From the NCBI GenBank assembly GCA_902780695.1, contig CACZGM010000006.1, positions 1 to 64,000 on the forward strand: a DNA stretch of 64,000 bases. Reading direction: 5' to 3'. This DNA is from an uncultured Ruminococcus sp. Its GTDB lineage: Bacteria; Bacillota; Clostridia; Oscillospirales; Ruminococcaceae. Of the stretch, positions 19,767 to 26,774 are shown piece by piece. The position numbers and the translations under genes are program-made. Positions within the stretch are counted from its first letter, which is position 1, and every line of letters begins with the position of its first letter. The notes beneath the pieces are model-generated. The model did no database searches. It saw nothing but the letters and a program-made list of their open reading frames with translations, and was not told the DNA's origin.

Positions 19767-19916
19767 TCAAGGCAGTCTTCCGGGGCAGCGCCCCGGACAC
19801 CGCGAGCAGTCTCCGCAGCAGGTCTTTCCGCGTTTTGCCGATCTTATGCGGAAAACTACCGCGGCGATGACAGCGGCGGCTATCAGAACGATAAGTATGA
19901 TATCAACTGTATTCAT
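19767..19916 (-). CDS. FeoB-associated Cys-rich membrane protein
   Basis: A 49-aa peptide: one N-terminal transmembrane helix (about residues 5-22), a basic stretch RIRSAKRGK, then a Cys-rich tail (CCGDCSRCPGRC). Its ATG directly abuts the feoB stop (TGAATG) with GGAGGTG at RBS distance, so translation is coupled. This matches the small FeoB-associated Cys-rich protein family of Firmicutes; the Cys cluster may bind iron or stabilise the transporter (inference from association). Confidence 0.85.
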   Translation of the reverse strand: MNTVDIILIVLIAAAVIAAVVFRIRSAKRGKTCCGDCSRCPGRCPGRLP

Positions 19917-22313
19917 TCACACACCTCCGAGAAGCATACCTATGATATGTACGATAAACGCGGCGACCCATGCTATCGCGCACTGCCATACCACAACGAA
20001 TGCCGCATATCTGATGCCGAGTTCCCTCTTTATGGCGGCAACAGCGGCTACACACGGTGTATAGATCAGCGAGAACACAAGGAACGACGCGGCTGTGAGC
20101 GCGGTCATCGCTGCTGCCGCACCGCCGCTGTAAAGTATCTCCAGCGTCGATACAACGCTCTCCTTCGCCATAAATCCCGTAACGAGAGCAACAAGAAGCT
20201 GCCAGTCCCCGAGACCTATCGGAGCCATTACCGGAGCGAGTACCCCCGCCACGGCGGCAAGAATGCTGTTTCCGGGGTCGTCGGTGAGCTGCATTGAAAG
20301 ATCGAAGCTCTGCAGGAACCATATAGCGAGCGATGCTATCAGAATTACCGTGAACGCTCTTTGCAGGAAGTCCTTCGCCTTATCCCACATAAGACGCAGC
20401 ACGTTTTTCACTCCCGGCATACGGTAATTCGGAAGCTCCATTACGAACGGCACAGCCTTGCCCTTGAATTTGGTACTCTTGTACAGCAGGGCGGCAAGTA
20501 TCGCAAGCACTGCGCCGAGCACATAAAGCCCTATGTAAACGAGCCAGCCGATATCCGGAAAGATCGCGTCTATCACGAAGGCGTAGATCGGCATTTTCGC
20601 GGAACAGCTCATGAACGGGGTCAGCAGTATGGTCATCTTCCTGTCGCGGTCGCTCGGCATCGTGCGCGTAGCCATTACCGCGGGAACGGAGCAGCCGAAG
20701 CCTATCAGCATCGGGACGATGCTTCTGCCCGAAAGCCCTATCTTGCGCAGCAGCTTATCCATAAAGAACGCCACACGCGCGATATATCCGCTGTCCTCAA
20801 GTATAGACAGGAAGAAGAACATCGTGACGATCACGGGCAGGAAGCTCAGAACGCTGCCCACACCCTCGAATATGCCGCCCACGATAAGTCCGTGTATCAC
20901 TTCGTTTACGTTCGCGTCGGTCAGAGCCTGGTCAACAAGCTCGGTGACGCTGCTCACGCCGATCTCGATAAGCTCCTGGAAAAACGCGCCGATAACGTTG
21001 AACGTCAGGAACGATATCAGCATCATTATGATGATAAACAGCGGGATAGCCGTGTATTTGCCCGTAAGTATGCGGTCGATCTTCCGGCTGCGGATATGTT
21101 CCCTGCTCTCGCGCGGCTTTATGACCGAACGTTCGCAGAGCCCGAAGATGAACGAGAAGCGCATATCCGCTATCGCCGCGTTTATGTCGAGCCCGCTCTC
21201 CGCTTCCGTCTGTTTTACGATATGCTCGATAGTCTCCTTTTCGTTCGTATCGAGTCCGAGCCGTTCGAGTATCAGCGGGTCGCCCTCTGCAGCCTTGCTC
21301 GCGGAGAAGCGAAGCGGCATTCCAGCTTTCTCGGCATGATCCTCGATAAGGTGGGCTATACTGTGCATACAGCGGTGAACGGCGCCGTTCTTGTGCTGTT
21401 TGTCGCAGAGATCGCGCTGCTCCGGCTTTTCGCGGTAATAGGCGATATGCACCGCGTGCTCCACAAGCTCCTCAATGCCCTCATTCTTTGCCGCGGAGAT
21501 CGGAACTACGGGAACTCCGAGCAGGTTCTCCATTTCGTTTATATCTACACCGCCGCCGTTCGCGGTCAGCTCGTCCATCATATTCAGCGCCACGACAACG
21601 GGTATCCCCATTTCGAGCAGCTGATATGTGAGATAAAGATTTCGTTCTATGTTTGTGACATCGACTATGTTTATTACCGCGTGCGGCTTTTCGTCAAGCA
21701 CGAAATTGCGGGATACTATCTCCTCGCTGGTGTACGGCGACATCGAATATATTCCGGGCAGGTCGGTGATAACGCAGTCCGGGTGACCGATTATCGTACC
21801 GTCCTTTCTGTCCACGGTAACGCCGGGGAAATTTCCGACGTGCTGGTTTGACCCGGTCAGTCGGTTGAACAGCGTGGTCTTGCCGCTGTTCTGGTTTCCG
21901 ACAAGCGCCATTCTGATAGTGGTCCCTTTTGGGAGAGGATCGCCGCTGCCTTTCGGGTGAAATCTTCCGCCCTCACCGAGACCGGGATGCTCCGACACGA
22001 ACATGGTCTTTGCCTCGCTGCCGCCGGCTTTTTTATTTTCTGCGGTATTATGTGCGCCCGGCTTGATCACCTCTGCCTGTATCCTGCCGGAGACAGGCGA
22101 CACATCTATCTTCTCCGCGTCCTCAAGACGGAGAGTCAGCTCGTATCCGTGCAGCCGCAGCTCCATAGGGTCGCCCATGGGCGCGTACTGCACAAGCGTG
22201 ATCTCGGTGCCGGGAATGACTCCCATATCAAGGAAGTGCTGGCGCAGCGCTCCGCTTCCTCCGACATTTTCTATTTTTACCGTCTGCCCTATGTCGGCAT
22301 CTCTCAAAGTCAT
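19917..22313 (-). CDS. feoB: Ferrous iron transporter, FeoA-FeoB fusion
   Basis: A 798-aa protein that imports Fe2+ across the membrane. Residues 1-75 form an SH3-like FeoA domain (MTLRDADIGQTVKI..., LRLHGYELTLR). After a linker comes the FeoB G domain with G1 GNQNSGKT (about 138-145), GNFPGVTVD (G2), DLPGIYS (G3) and NMMDE (G4). A guanine-dissociation-inhibitor-like helical region follows, then about eight to ten membrane segments (430-798) including the conserved Cys motif GFGCSVPAVMATR. FeoA as an N-terminal fusion, not a separate gene, is the notable feature. Start has AAAGGAGA upstream. No promoter is evident in the 86-bp gap to the HD-GYP gene, so it may be read through from it. Confidence 0.96.
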   Translation of the reverse strand: MTLRDADIGQTVKIENVGGSGALRQHFLDMGVIPGTEITLVQYAPMGDPMELRLHGYELTLRLEDAEKIDVSPVSGRIQAEVIKPGAHNTAENKKAGGSEAKTMFVSEHPGLGEGGRFHPKGSGDPLPKGTTIRMALVGNQNSGKTTLFNRLTGSNQHVGNFPGVTVDRKDGTIIGHPDCVITDLPGIYSMSPYTSEEIVSRNFVLDEKPHAVINIVDVTNIERNLYLTYQLLEMGIPVVVALNMMDELTANGGGVDINEMENLLGVPVVPISAAKNEGIEELVEHAVHIAYYREKPEQRDLCDKQHKNGAVHRCMHSIAHLIEDHAEKAGMPLRFSASKAAEGDPLILERLGLDTNEKETIEHIVKQTEAESGLDINAAIADMRFSFIFGLCERSVIKPRESREHIRSRKIDRILTGKYTAIPLFIIIMMLISFLTFNVIGAFFQELIEIGVSSVTELVDQALTDANVNEVIHGLIVGGIFEGVGSVLSFLPVIVTMFFFLSILEDSGYIARVAFFMDKLLRKIGLSGRSIVPMLIGFGCSVPAVMATRTMPSDRDRKMTILLTPFMSCSAKMPIYAFVIDAIFPDIGWLVYIGLYVLGAVLAILAALLYKSTKFKGKAVPFVMELPNYRMPGVKNVLRLMWDKAKDFLQRAFTVILIASLAIWFLQSFDLSMQLTDDPGNSILAAVAGVLAPVMAPIGLGDWQLLVALVTGFMAKESVVSTLEILYSGGAAAAMTALTAASFLVFSLIYTPCVAAVAAIKRELGIRYAAFVVVWQCAIAWVAAFIVHIIGMLLGGV

Positions 22314-22356
22314 AGATGACTGTCTCCTTTTATTTTTTTCAGCCGGAAAATTACTT

Positions 22357-22389
22357 TATCTCTTCCCCGGCTTTTCAGGGGAAGAGATA
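22357..22389 (-). terminator. Hairpin between the HD-GYP gene and feoB
   Basis: Perfect 12-bp stem TATCTCTTCCCC / GGGGAAGAGATA with a 9-nt loop, 10 nt after the HD-GYP stop. There is no strong T-tract (AAAGTAATTTT follows), so it may be a partial terminator or mRNA-processing hairpin controlling read-through into feoAB. Confidence 0.5.
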
Positions 22390-22399
22390 TATCCGTTGT

Positions 22400-23041
22400 C
22401 TATTCGTGAAGCGAATATGTGGTATCCGCGTCAATTATATCTATCATTGCCTTTGCTACGACAGGGTCGAACTGCGTGCCGCTGTTCTTCTCTATCTCGG
22501 CGCGTATAACGTCCTGCGGAAGATACTGTCTGTAACTGCGGTTTGAAGCCATTGCGTCATAGCTGTCCGCCACGGCGATTATGCGCACAAAGAACGGGAT
22601 ATCGTCACCCGCTATCCCGTCGGGGTAGCCCTTGCCGTTGAAGTACTCGTGATGCCAGCGTGCAGCCATGGCGAGCTCCGGCATGCTGCTTATCTCCGAA
22701 AGAATGTCATACCCGACGATCGGGTGACTTTTCATGACGGAGTATTCCTCGTCCGTAAGTCCGGAGGTCTTGCTGATAAGGTCGTGGGGAACGCCTATTT
22801 TTCCGATGTCGTGCAGCAGTCCCATATAGTATATGTCTTCCTGCTCCTCGGCGGAAAAACCGAGCTTGCGCGCGATCATTCTCGAATATATCGCTACGCG
22901 CTCCGAATGACCGTTTGTGTACTTGTCCTTTGCGTCTATCGACCTCGCGAGAGCTTCAAGCACCTGCGTGATAAGCAGCTTGTCGCGTCTTTCCGGACTC
23001 ATTTCCTCCGGTCTTTCCTTGTGCTTTTTATTCGGTTCCAT
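22400..23041 (-). CDS. HD-GYP domain protein (putative c-di-GMP phosphodiesterase)
   Basis: A 213-aa stand-alone HD-GYP domain. Metal/catalytic motifs are GHSERVA, the HD pair in LLHDIGKIGVP, HPIVGYDIL, the HH of RWHHEYFNG, and the GYP motif GKGYPDGIAGDDIP. Known HD-GYP enzymes linearise cyclic di-GMP (or cGAMP) and hydrolyse pGpG. No receiver or sensor domain is attached. ATG at 23041 (RBS GGAG) is preferred over an in-frame TTG six codons upstream. It has a roughly 200-nt leader with two promoters and a short ORF. A GGDEF protein occurs at 59.9-60.9 kb, so this genome both makes and degrades the signal. Confidence 0.92.
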   Translation of the reverse strand: MEPNKKHKERPEEMSPERRDKLLITQVLEALARSIDAKDKYTNGHSERVAIYSRMIARKLGFSAEEQEDIYYMGLLHDIGKIGVPHDLISKTSGLTDEEYSVMKSHPIVGYDILSEISSMPELAMAARWHHEYFNGKGYPDGIAGDDIPFFVRIIAVADSYDAMASNRSYRQYLPQDVIRAEIEKNSGTQFDPVVAKAMIDIIDADTTYSLHE

Positions 23042-23101
23042 TGTTTTTACTCCGTTCAATATGTCGGTTCGATAACAAGAGCGTTGTCCCGTTATCAGAG
23101 C

Positions 23102-23149
23102 TTACTGTTCCGCCGGCTTCCGCACGGAAGTCAAAGGATAAACAGTCAT
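23102..23149 (-). CDS. Short leader ORF upstream of the HD-GYP gene
   Basis: A 15-codon ORF (MTVYPLTSVRKPAEQ) with a good RBS (GGAGGTGCGT-ATG) between the second promoter and the HD-GYP ATG. It is followed by a GATAAC...GTTATC inverted repeat about 20 nt later. Could be a regulatory leader peptide; no known family recognised. Confidence 0.35.
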   Translation of the reverse strand: MTVYPLTSVRKPAEQ

Positions 23150-23176
23150 ACGCACCTCCGTACAGGCGTTTCCTGC

Positions 23177-23206
23177 ATTATACCACTTTTCCGGGAACAC
23201 TGTCAA
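23177..23206 (-). promoter_or_regulatory. Proximal promoter of the HD-GYP gene
   Basis: Minus strand -35 TTGACA (23201-23206), 18-bp spacer, -10 TATAAT (23177-23182). Confidence 0.65.
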
Positions 23207-23253
23207 GGCGGTTTCCGCATCGGGGCTGCTTTTTTTCTGAAATTGCATATGAT

Positions 23254-23282
23254 ATTATACAACAAAATCTGCGTATTGTCAA
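23254..23282 (-). promoter_or_regulatory. Distal promoter of the HD-GYP gene
   Basis: Minus strand -35 TTGACA (23277-23282), 17-bp spacer, -10 TATAAT (23254-23259); consensus at every position of both boxes. Confidence 0.75.
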
Positions 23283-23353
23283 ATAACTTTACGCTGGGAT
23301 ACCGCAAAAAGATCCCGCGGGGAACAAAACAGGCGTCCCGTTCGGGACAAGCC

Positions 23354-23382
23354 TTGACAATACCGCACATATACGGTATAAT
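23354..23382 (+). promoter_or_regulatory. Azoreductase promoter with overlapping operator-like palindrome
   Basis: -35 TTGACA (23354-23359), 17-bp spacer, -10 TATAAT (23377-23382). The inverted repeat ATACCG-cacatata-CGGTAT (23360-23379) fills the spacer and enters the -10 box, a position where a repressor would block RNA polymerase. Confidence 0.7.
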
Positions 23383-23462
23383 GATATTGTCACAGCAATC
23401 ATCAGAAACCGGTCTGTTCTTTTCGTACAGATCGCCGGCATTCCGGAAGGAGGCGCATATAT

Positions 23463-24065
23463 ATGCGGAACAGGATCCTGTTTATCAACGCGGCACCCCG
23501 TGAACAGTCGCGCACAAGGCAGCTTGCCGATATCGTGCTGAACAAGCTCGGCGGCAGCGTAACGGAGGAAAAGATATACGAATATGTTTTCCCGCAGACG
23601 ACGGAGTTCTTCCTGAAGAGCAGAGATGATGCCGCGGCGCACGGCGATTTCTCGAATCCGCTGTTCAGATATGCGCGGGATTTCGCGGAAGCGGATATTG
23701 TCGTTATTGCCGCCCCGTTCTGGGATATGTCTTTCCCCGCTTCTCTCAAAGCGTATATTGAGCATATAAACGTTGTCGGTCTCACCTTCGGTTACTCTCC
23801 CGAGGGCGTTCCGCTCGGTCTGTGCAAGGCAAAGGCGCTGATATATGTAACGTCCTGCGGCGGCAATATCGGCAGAGAGGGTCATACCTTCGGGTACGGT
23901 TATGTGAAATATCTCGCAAAGTCGGTTTACGGCATAAAGCACACCGCGCTGATAAGTGCCGAGGGGCTCGATATAGCCGGAGCGGACATCGGTGCGATAA
24001 TGGCAGCGGCAGCGGAGGAAGCCGGAAGAAAGACCGATGAGATCATAAAGAAAGCGGAACTCTGA
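23463..24065 (+). CDS. FMN-dependent NAD(P)H oxidoreductase (AzoR/flavodoxin-2 type)
   Basis: A 200-aa flavodoxin-fold quinone/azo reductase. The N-terminus RNRILFINAAPREQSRTRQLAD carries the FMN phosphate-binding loop, APFWDMSFPASLKAYIEH is the conserved AzoR segment, and CGGNIG contacts flavin. Such enzymes reduce quinones, azo dyes or nitroaromatics with two electrons and protect against electrophile stress. Single-gene unit with its own promoter, strong RBS (AAGGAGGCG) and terminator. The palindrome in the promoter suggests repressor control by a quinone or redox sensor (inference). Confidence 0.88.
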   Translation: MRNRILFINAAPREQSRTRQLADIVLNKLGGSVTEEKIYEYVFPQTTEFFLKSRDDAAAHGDFSNPLFRYARDFAEADIVVIAAPFWDMSFPASLKAYIEHINVVGLTFGYSPEGVPLGLCKAKALIYVTSCGGNIGREGHTFGYGYVKYLAKSVYGIKHTALISAEGLDIAGADIGAIMAAAAEEAGRKTDEIIKKAEL

Positions 24066-24085
24066 CACAGAATATTATCCGGACA

Positions 24086-24113
24086 AAGGCAATACCTGCT
24101 GCGGTATTGCCTT
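24086..24113 (+). terminator. Intrinsic terminator of the azoreductase gene
   Basis: Perfect 11-bp stem AAGGCAATACC / GGTATTGCCTT, loop TGCTGC, 20 nt after the stop. Only a short T-run follows. Confidence 0.6.
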
Positions 24114-24209
24114 AATGTATGCTCCGGCAGCAGAATACTCTGCGTTCTGTCCTGATGTGCCGGGACAATTCTCTGAATGCTGCCGGTATAAAATATGTGA
24201 ACAAAACAG

Positions 24210-24238
24210 TTGAAAAAAATCCGGAAATATGGTATAAT
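24210..24238 (+). promoter_or_regulatory. Promoter of the CBS-moxR-...-bioB run
   Basis: -35 TTGAAA (24210-24215), 17-bp spacer, -10 TATAAT (24233-24238), 48 bp before the CBS-protein ATG. Confidence 0.75.
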
Positions 24239-24285
24239 AATATATTAGTCACATTCAGAACAATACATATCAATGGAGGCAATAC

Positions 24286-24705
24286 ATGAACCTGCTGTTC
24301 CTGCTGCGTCCCAAAGACGAGATAACATATATTAGCTCCTCCGCCACGGTGCGTCAGGGGCTCGAAAAAATGCGCGTACACGGCTATACCGCCATACCCG
24401 CCGTATCGGCTGAGGGTGAATACGCCGGTACCGTAAGTGAGGGCGACTTCCTCTGGGCTATGTGTTCCAGCGGCTCTCTGCGCTCACTGGAGAAAATGCC
24501 TGTCTCGGACATCATAAGATCAAAGCGCGACAAAGCCGTTACCGTGAACGCGGATATGGACGAGCTGCTGTACCTGATAATGGAGCAGAACTTCGTCCCC
24601 GTCACCGACGACCGCGGCAAATTCATCGGTATCGTGACGCGCCGTGACATAATAAAATATTTCTACGATAAAGAACAAAAGGAAAGGAAAAATTCCGATG
24701 AATGA
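24286..24705 (+). CDS. CBS-domain protein
   Basis: A 139-aa protein made of a tandem CBS pair (residues about 5-60 and 72-130); each half ends in the usual GxxxxxDIxxx pattern (GTVSEGDFLWAM; GIVTRRDIIKYF). CBS pairs bind adenine nucleotides or SAM and usually gate other proteins. Strong RBS (GGAGG). It overlaps moxR by 8 bp, so it may sense energy status for the downstream ATPase unit (inference). Confidence 0.88.
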   Translation: MNLLFLLRPKDEITYISSSATVRQGLEKMRVHGYTAIPAVSAEGEYAGTVSEGDFLWAMCSSGSLRSLEKMPVSDIIRSKRDKAVTVNADMDELLYLIMEQNFVPVTDDRGKFIGIVTRRDIIKYFYDKEQKERKNSDE

Positions 24706-25621
24706 AAAGATAAAGCTCCTTACCGACAACATCGAGCGCTCGATCATAGGCAAGCGCGATGTTATCCTGAAACTCACCGCCGCACTTCTTTCCGGCGGCC
24801 ATGTGCTTATAGAGGACGTTCCGGGCGTGGGAAAGACAAGGCTTGTCACCGCCCTCTCCGAAAGTGTGAGCGGCTCGTGCAGCCGTATCCAGTTCACACC
24901 CGACCTTATGCCGTCGGATATCACGGGATTCACGATGATAAATCCCAAGACCGGCGAATCGGAATTCCGTCCCGGTGCCGCTATGTGCAACTTCCTGCTC
25001 GCGGACGAGATAAACCGTGCTTCACCGAAGGCACAGTCCGCGCTGCTCGAAATAATGGAGGAACTGCAGATAAGCGCCGACGGCGTGACACACAAGCTGC
25101 CGGTGCCGTTTATGGCTCTTGCGACACAGAACCCAGTTGAGACTTACGGTACATATCACCTGCCGGAAGCACAGATGGACAGATTTATGATGAAGATCTC
25201 GATAGGCTACCCCGACCCGGGCGAGGAGATGCAGCTTCTCGGCGGCGGATTCGGAAAAGAAGTGAAGCTCGAACCGGTGATGACGCTTGACGATATAACG
25301 GAGCTTCGCAGACAGGCGGAGGCAGTCCGTGTGAACGACAGTGTAAAACGCTACATCGTCGGCATAGTCACCGCCACAAGAGAGAGCGAATATACCCTGC
25401 TCGGCGCAAGTCCGCGCGGAAGTCTCGCTCTGTACTCCGCGGCAAAGTCACTCGCGCTGATAAACGGCAGAGATTACGCTGTTCCGGAGGACGTGCGGGA
25501 TATAGCCTGTGATGTGCTCGCGCACAGGCTCATGTTATCGCCCAAGGGCAAATCCACATTCGGCATATCTATCGCCGCTATGCGCCATATTCTGGAAAAA
25601 ACTCCCGTCCCGACGGAATAA
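24698..25621 (+). CDS. MoxR-family AAA+ ATPase
   Basis: A 307-aa AAA+ ATPase. Walker A EDVPGVGKT (residues 39-47), Walker B LLADEINRASPKAQSALLE (about 106-124), sensor 1 ATQNP, then the MoxR C-terminal helical lid with sensor 2 (ASPRGS). MoxR ATPases act with DUF58 and VWA or transglutaminase partners as chaperones in envelope or cofactor assembly. Here DUF58 follows 5 bp later and a transglutaminase next, the standard three-gene unit. Confidence 0.94.
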   Translation: MNEKIKLLTDNIERSIIGKRDVILKLTAALLSGGHVLIEDVPGVGKTRLVTALSESVSGSCSRIQFTPDLMPSDITGFTMINPKTGESEFRPGAAMCNFLLADEINRASPKAQSALLEIMEELQISADGVTHKLPVPFMALATQNPVETYGTYHLPEAQMDRFMMKISIGYPDPGEEMQLLGGGFGKEVKLEPVMTLDDITELRRQAEAVRVNDSVKRYIVGIVTATRESEYTLLGASPRGSLALYSAAKSLALINGRDYAVPEDVRDIACDVLAHRLMLSPKGKSTFGISIAAMRHILEKTPVPTE

Positions 25622-25626
25622 AGAAC

Positions 25627-26772
25627 ATGATAAACATAAGATCTGTAATAACATATCTGCTGCTGATAGCGCTTGCCGTCCTCTACACGCTTTATCTTGA
25701 AGCGCCGGGCGGCAGCTATCTTATAATAGCGCTGGTATCGGCGGCAGTGATATCGCTGCTTTTGTGCGCATACACGAAAAAGAAGCTCACCGCGCGTATA
25801 ACCATAAGCGAGGACATACTCAACCGTGCGGAGACCGCGTCCGTGAAGCTGGTGCTGGAAAATTCCGGCGTACTTCCGTCATCTTTCGTATCGGCGGAGC
25901 TGTTTTCAAGTTACCACTTCTCGTCGGCTTCTCCGCAGAGGATTCGCGCGGCGGTATTCGGACGCAGCAGCATGGAATTTGCCGCCGACTACAAAGCCGA
26001 GTTCTTCGGCAAGGGCAAGATCGGCATAAGCAGCATCGTACTCACGGATTTTCTCGGTCTGTGCAGCTTCCGCGTCAGTATGCCGAAAGCGTCCGCGGAG
26101 ATAAAGATATATCCCGACATTCCCGCTGTTGACAGGCGCGAGGGTCTTGCCCGCAGCCTCACCGACGCGGCGGCTTTCGACGACAGCGAGGAAACTACGC
26201 AGTCGCTTTTCGCCGTGAACGGCACACCCGGCTACGAACACAGAAAGTACGAGCCCGGCGACAGCCTTAAGCTGATAAACTGGAAGCTCTCCGCAAAAAG
26301 AGGGGAGTTCTATGTCCGGAGGCTGGAAGGCTCCTCCGGTGCGGAACAGACCTTCGTGCTGGACAAGGCCGGTTCAAAATCGCACGACCGTCTTACGGCA
26401 AGGCGCGAAGAACAGCTCACCGTTGAGGGTATGCTGTCGCTGCTGATGCAGTTCGCAAAGACCGAGCTCCCGTCGAGTTTAAAGATACGCTTCGGCAGCG
26501 ACTGGGAGACTATACCCGTAGTTACGCCCTCGGACGTTTCCGACATACGCTACCGCCTCACCGATTACGAATTCTCGCAGGACGAGGTCGGCAGGCTGCC
26601 GTCTTCGGAAAACGGTCATACGGTCATTTTCTCGGCACGCTGCGACGCGCACATTGCTGCCGAGGTGTCCGGATATGAGAGCCGATGCGCCGCAGCCCCG
26701 AAGGTCGAGGTGCCGTCGGAGAATATATGGAGCATCACGCGGGACGAAAACGATATCCGCTTTATCAGGTGA
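25627..26772 (+). CDS. DUF58 domain protein
   Basis: A 381-aa membrane-anchored protein. Two N-terminal hydrophobic helices (about residues 7-22 and 28-46), a beta-rich middle, and the DUF58 signature EPGDSLKLINWKLSAKRG (about 205-222). Partner of MoxR ATPases; a von Willebrand-like fold is predicted for the region after the signature (inference from family). Its TGA is 2 nt before the next ATG, so translation is coupled to the transglutaminase gene. Confidence 0.9.
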   Translation: MINIRSVITYLLLIALAVLYTLYLEAPGGSYLIIALVSAAVISLLLCAYTKKKLTARITISEDILNRAETASVKLVLENSGVLPSSFVSAELFSSYHFSSASPQRIRAAVFGRSSMEFAADYKAEFFGKGKIGISSIVLTDFLGLCSFRVSMPKASAEIKIYPDIPAVDRREGLARSLTDAAAFDDSEETTQSLFAVNGTPGYEHRKYEPGDSLKLINWKLSAKRGEFYVRRLEGSSGAEQTFVLDKAGSKSHDRLTARREEQLTVEGMLSLLMQFAKTELPSSLKIRFGSDWETIPVVTPSDVSDIRYRLTDYEFSQDEVGRLPSSENGHTVIFSARCDAHIAAEVSGYESRCAAAPKVEVPSENIWSITRDENDIRFIR

Positions 26773-26774
26773 AA

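Noticed and set aside
20361..21851. 496-codon antisense ORF inside feoB
   Set aside because: Composition (His/Arg/Tyr-rich) is that of a reverse-frame shadow of a GC-rich gene; no RBS or domain.
22314..23460. c-di-GMP riboswitch in the HD-GYP leader
   Set aside because: The conserved GEMM core sequences could not be found in the leader.
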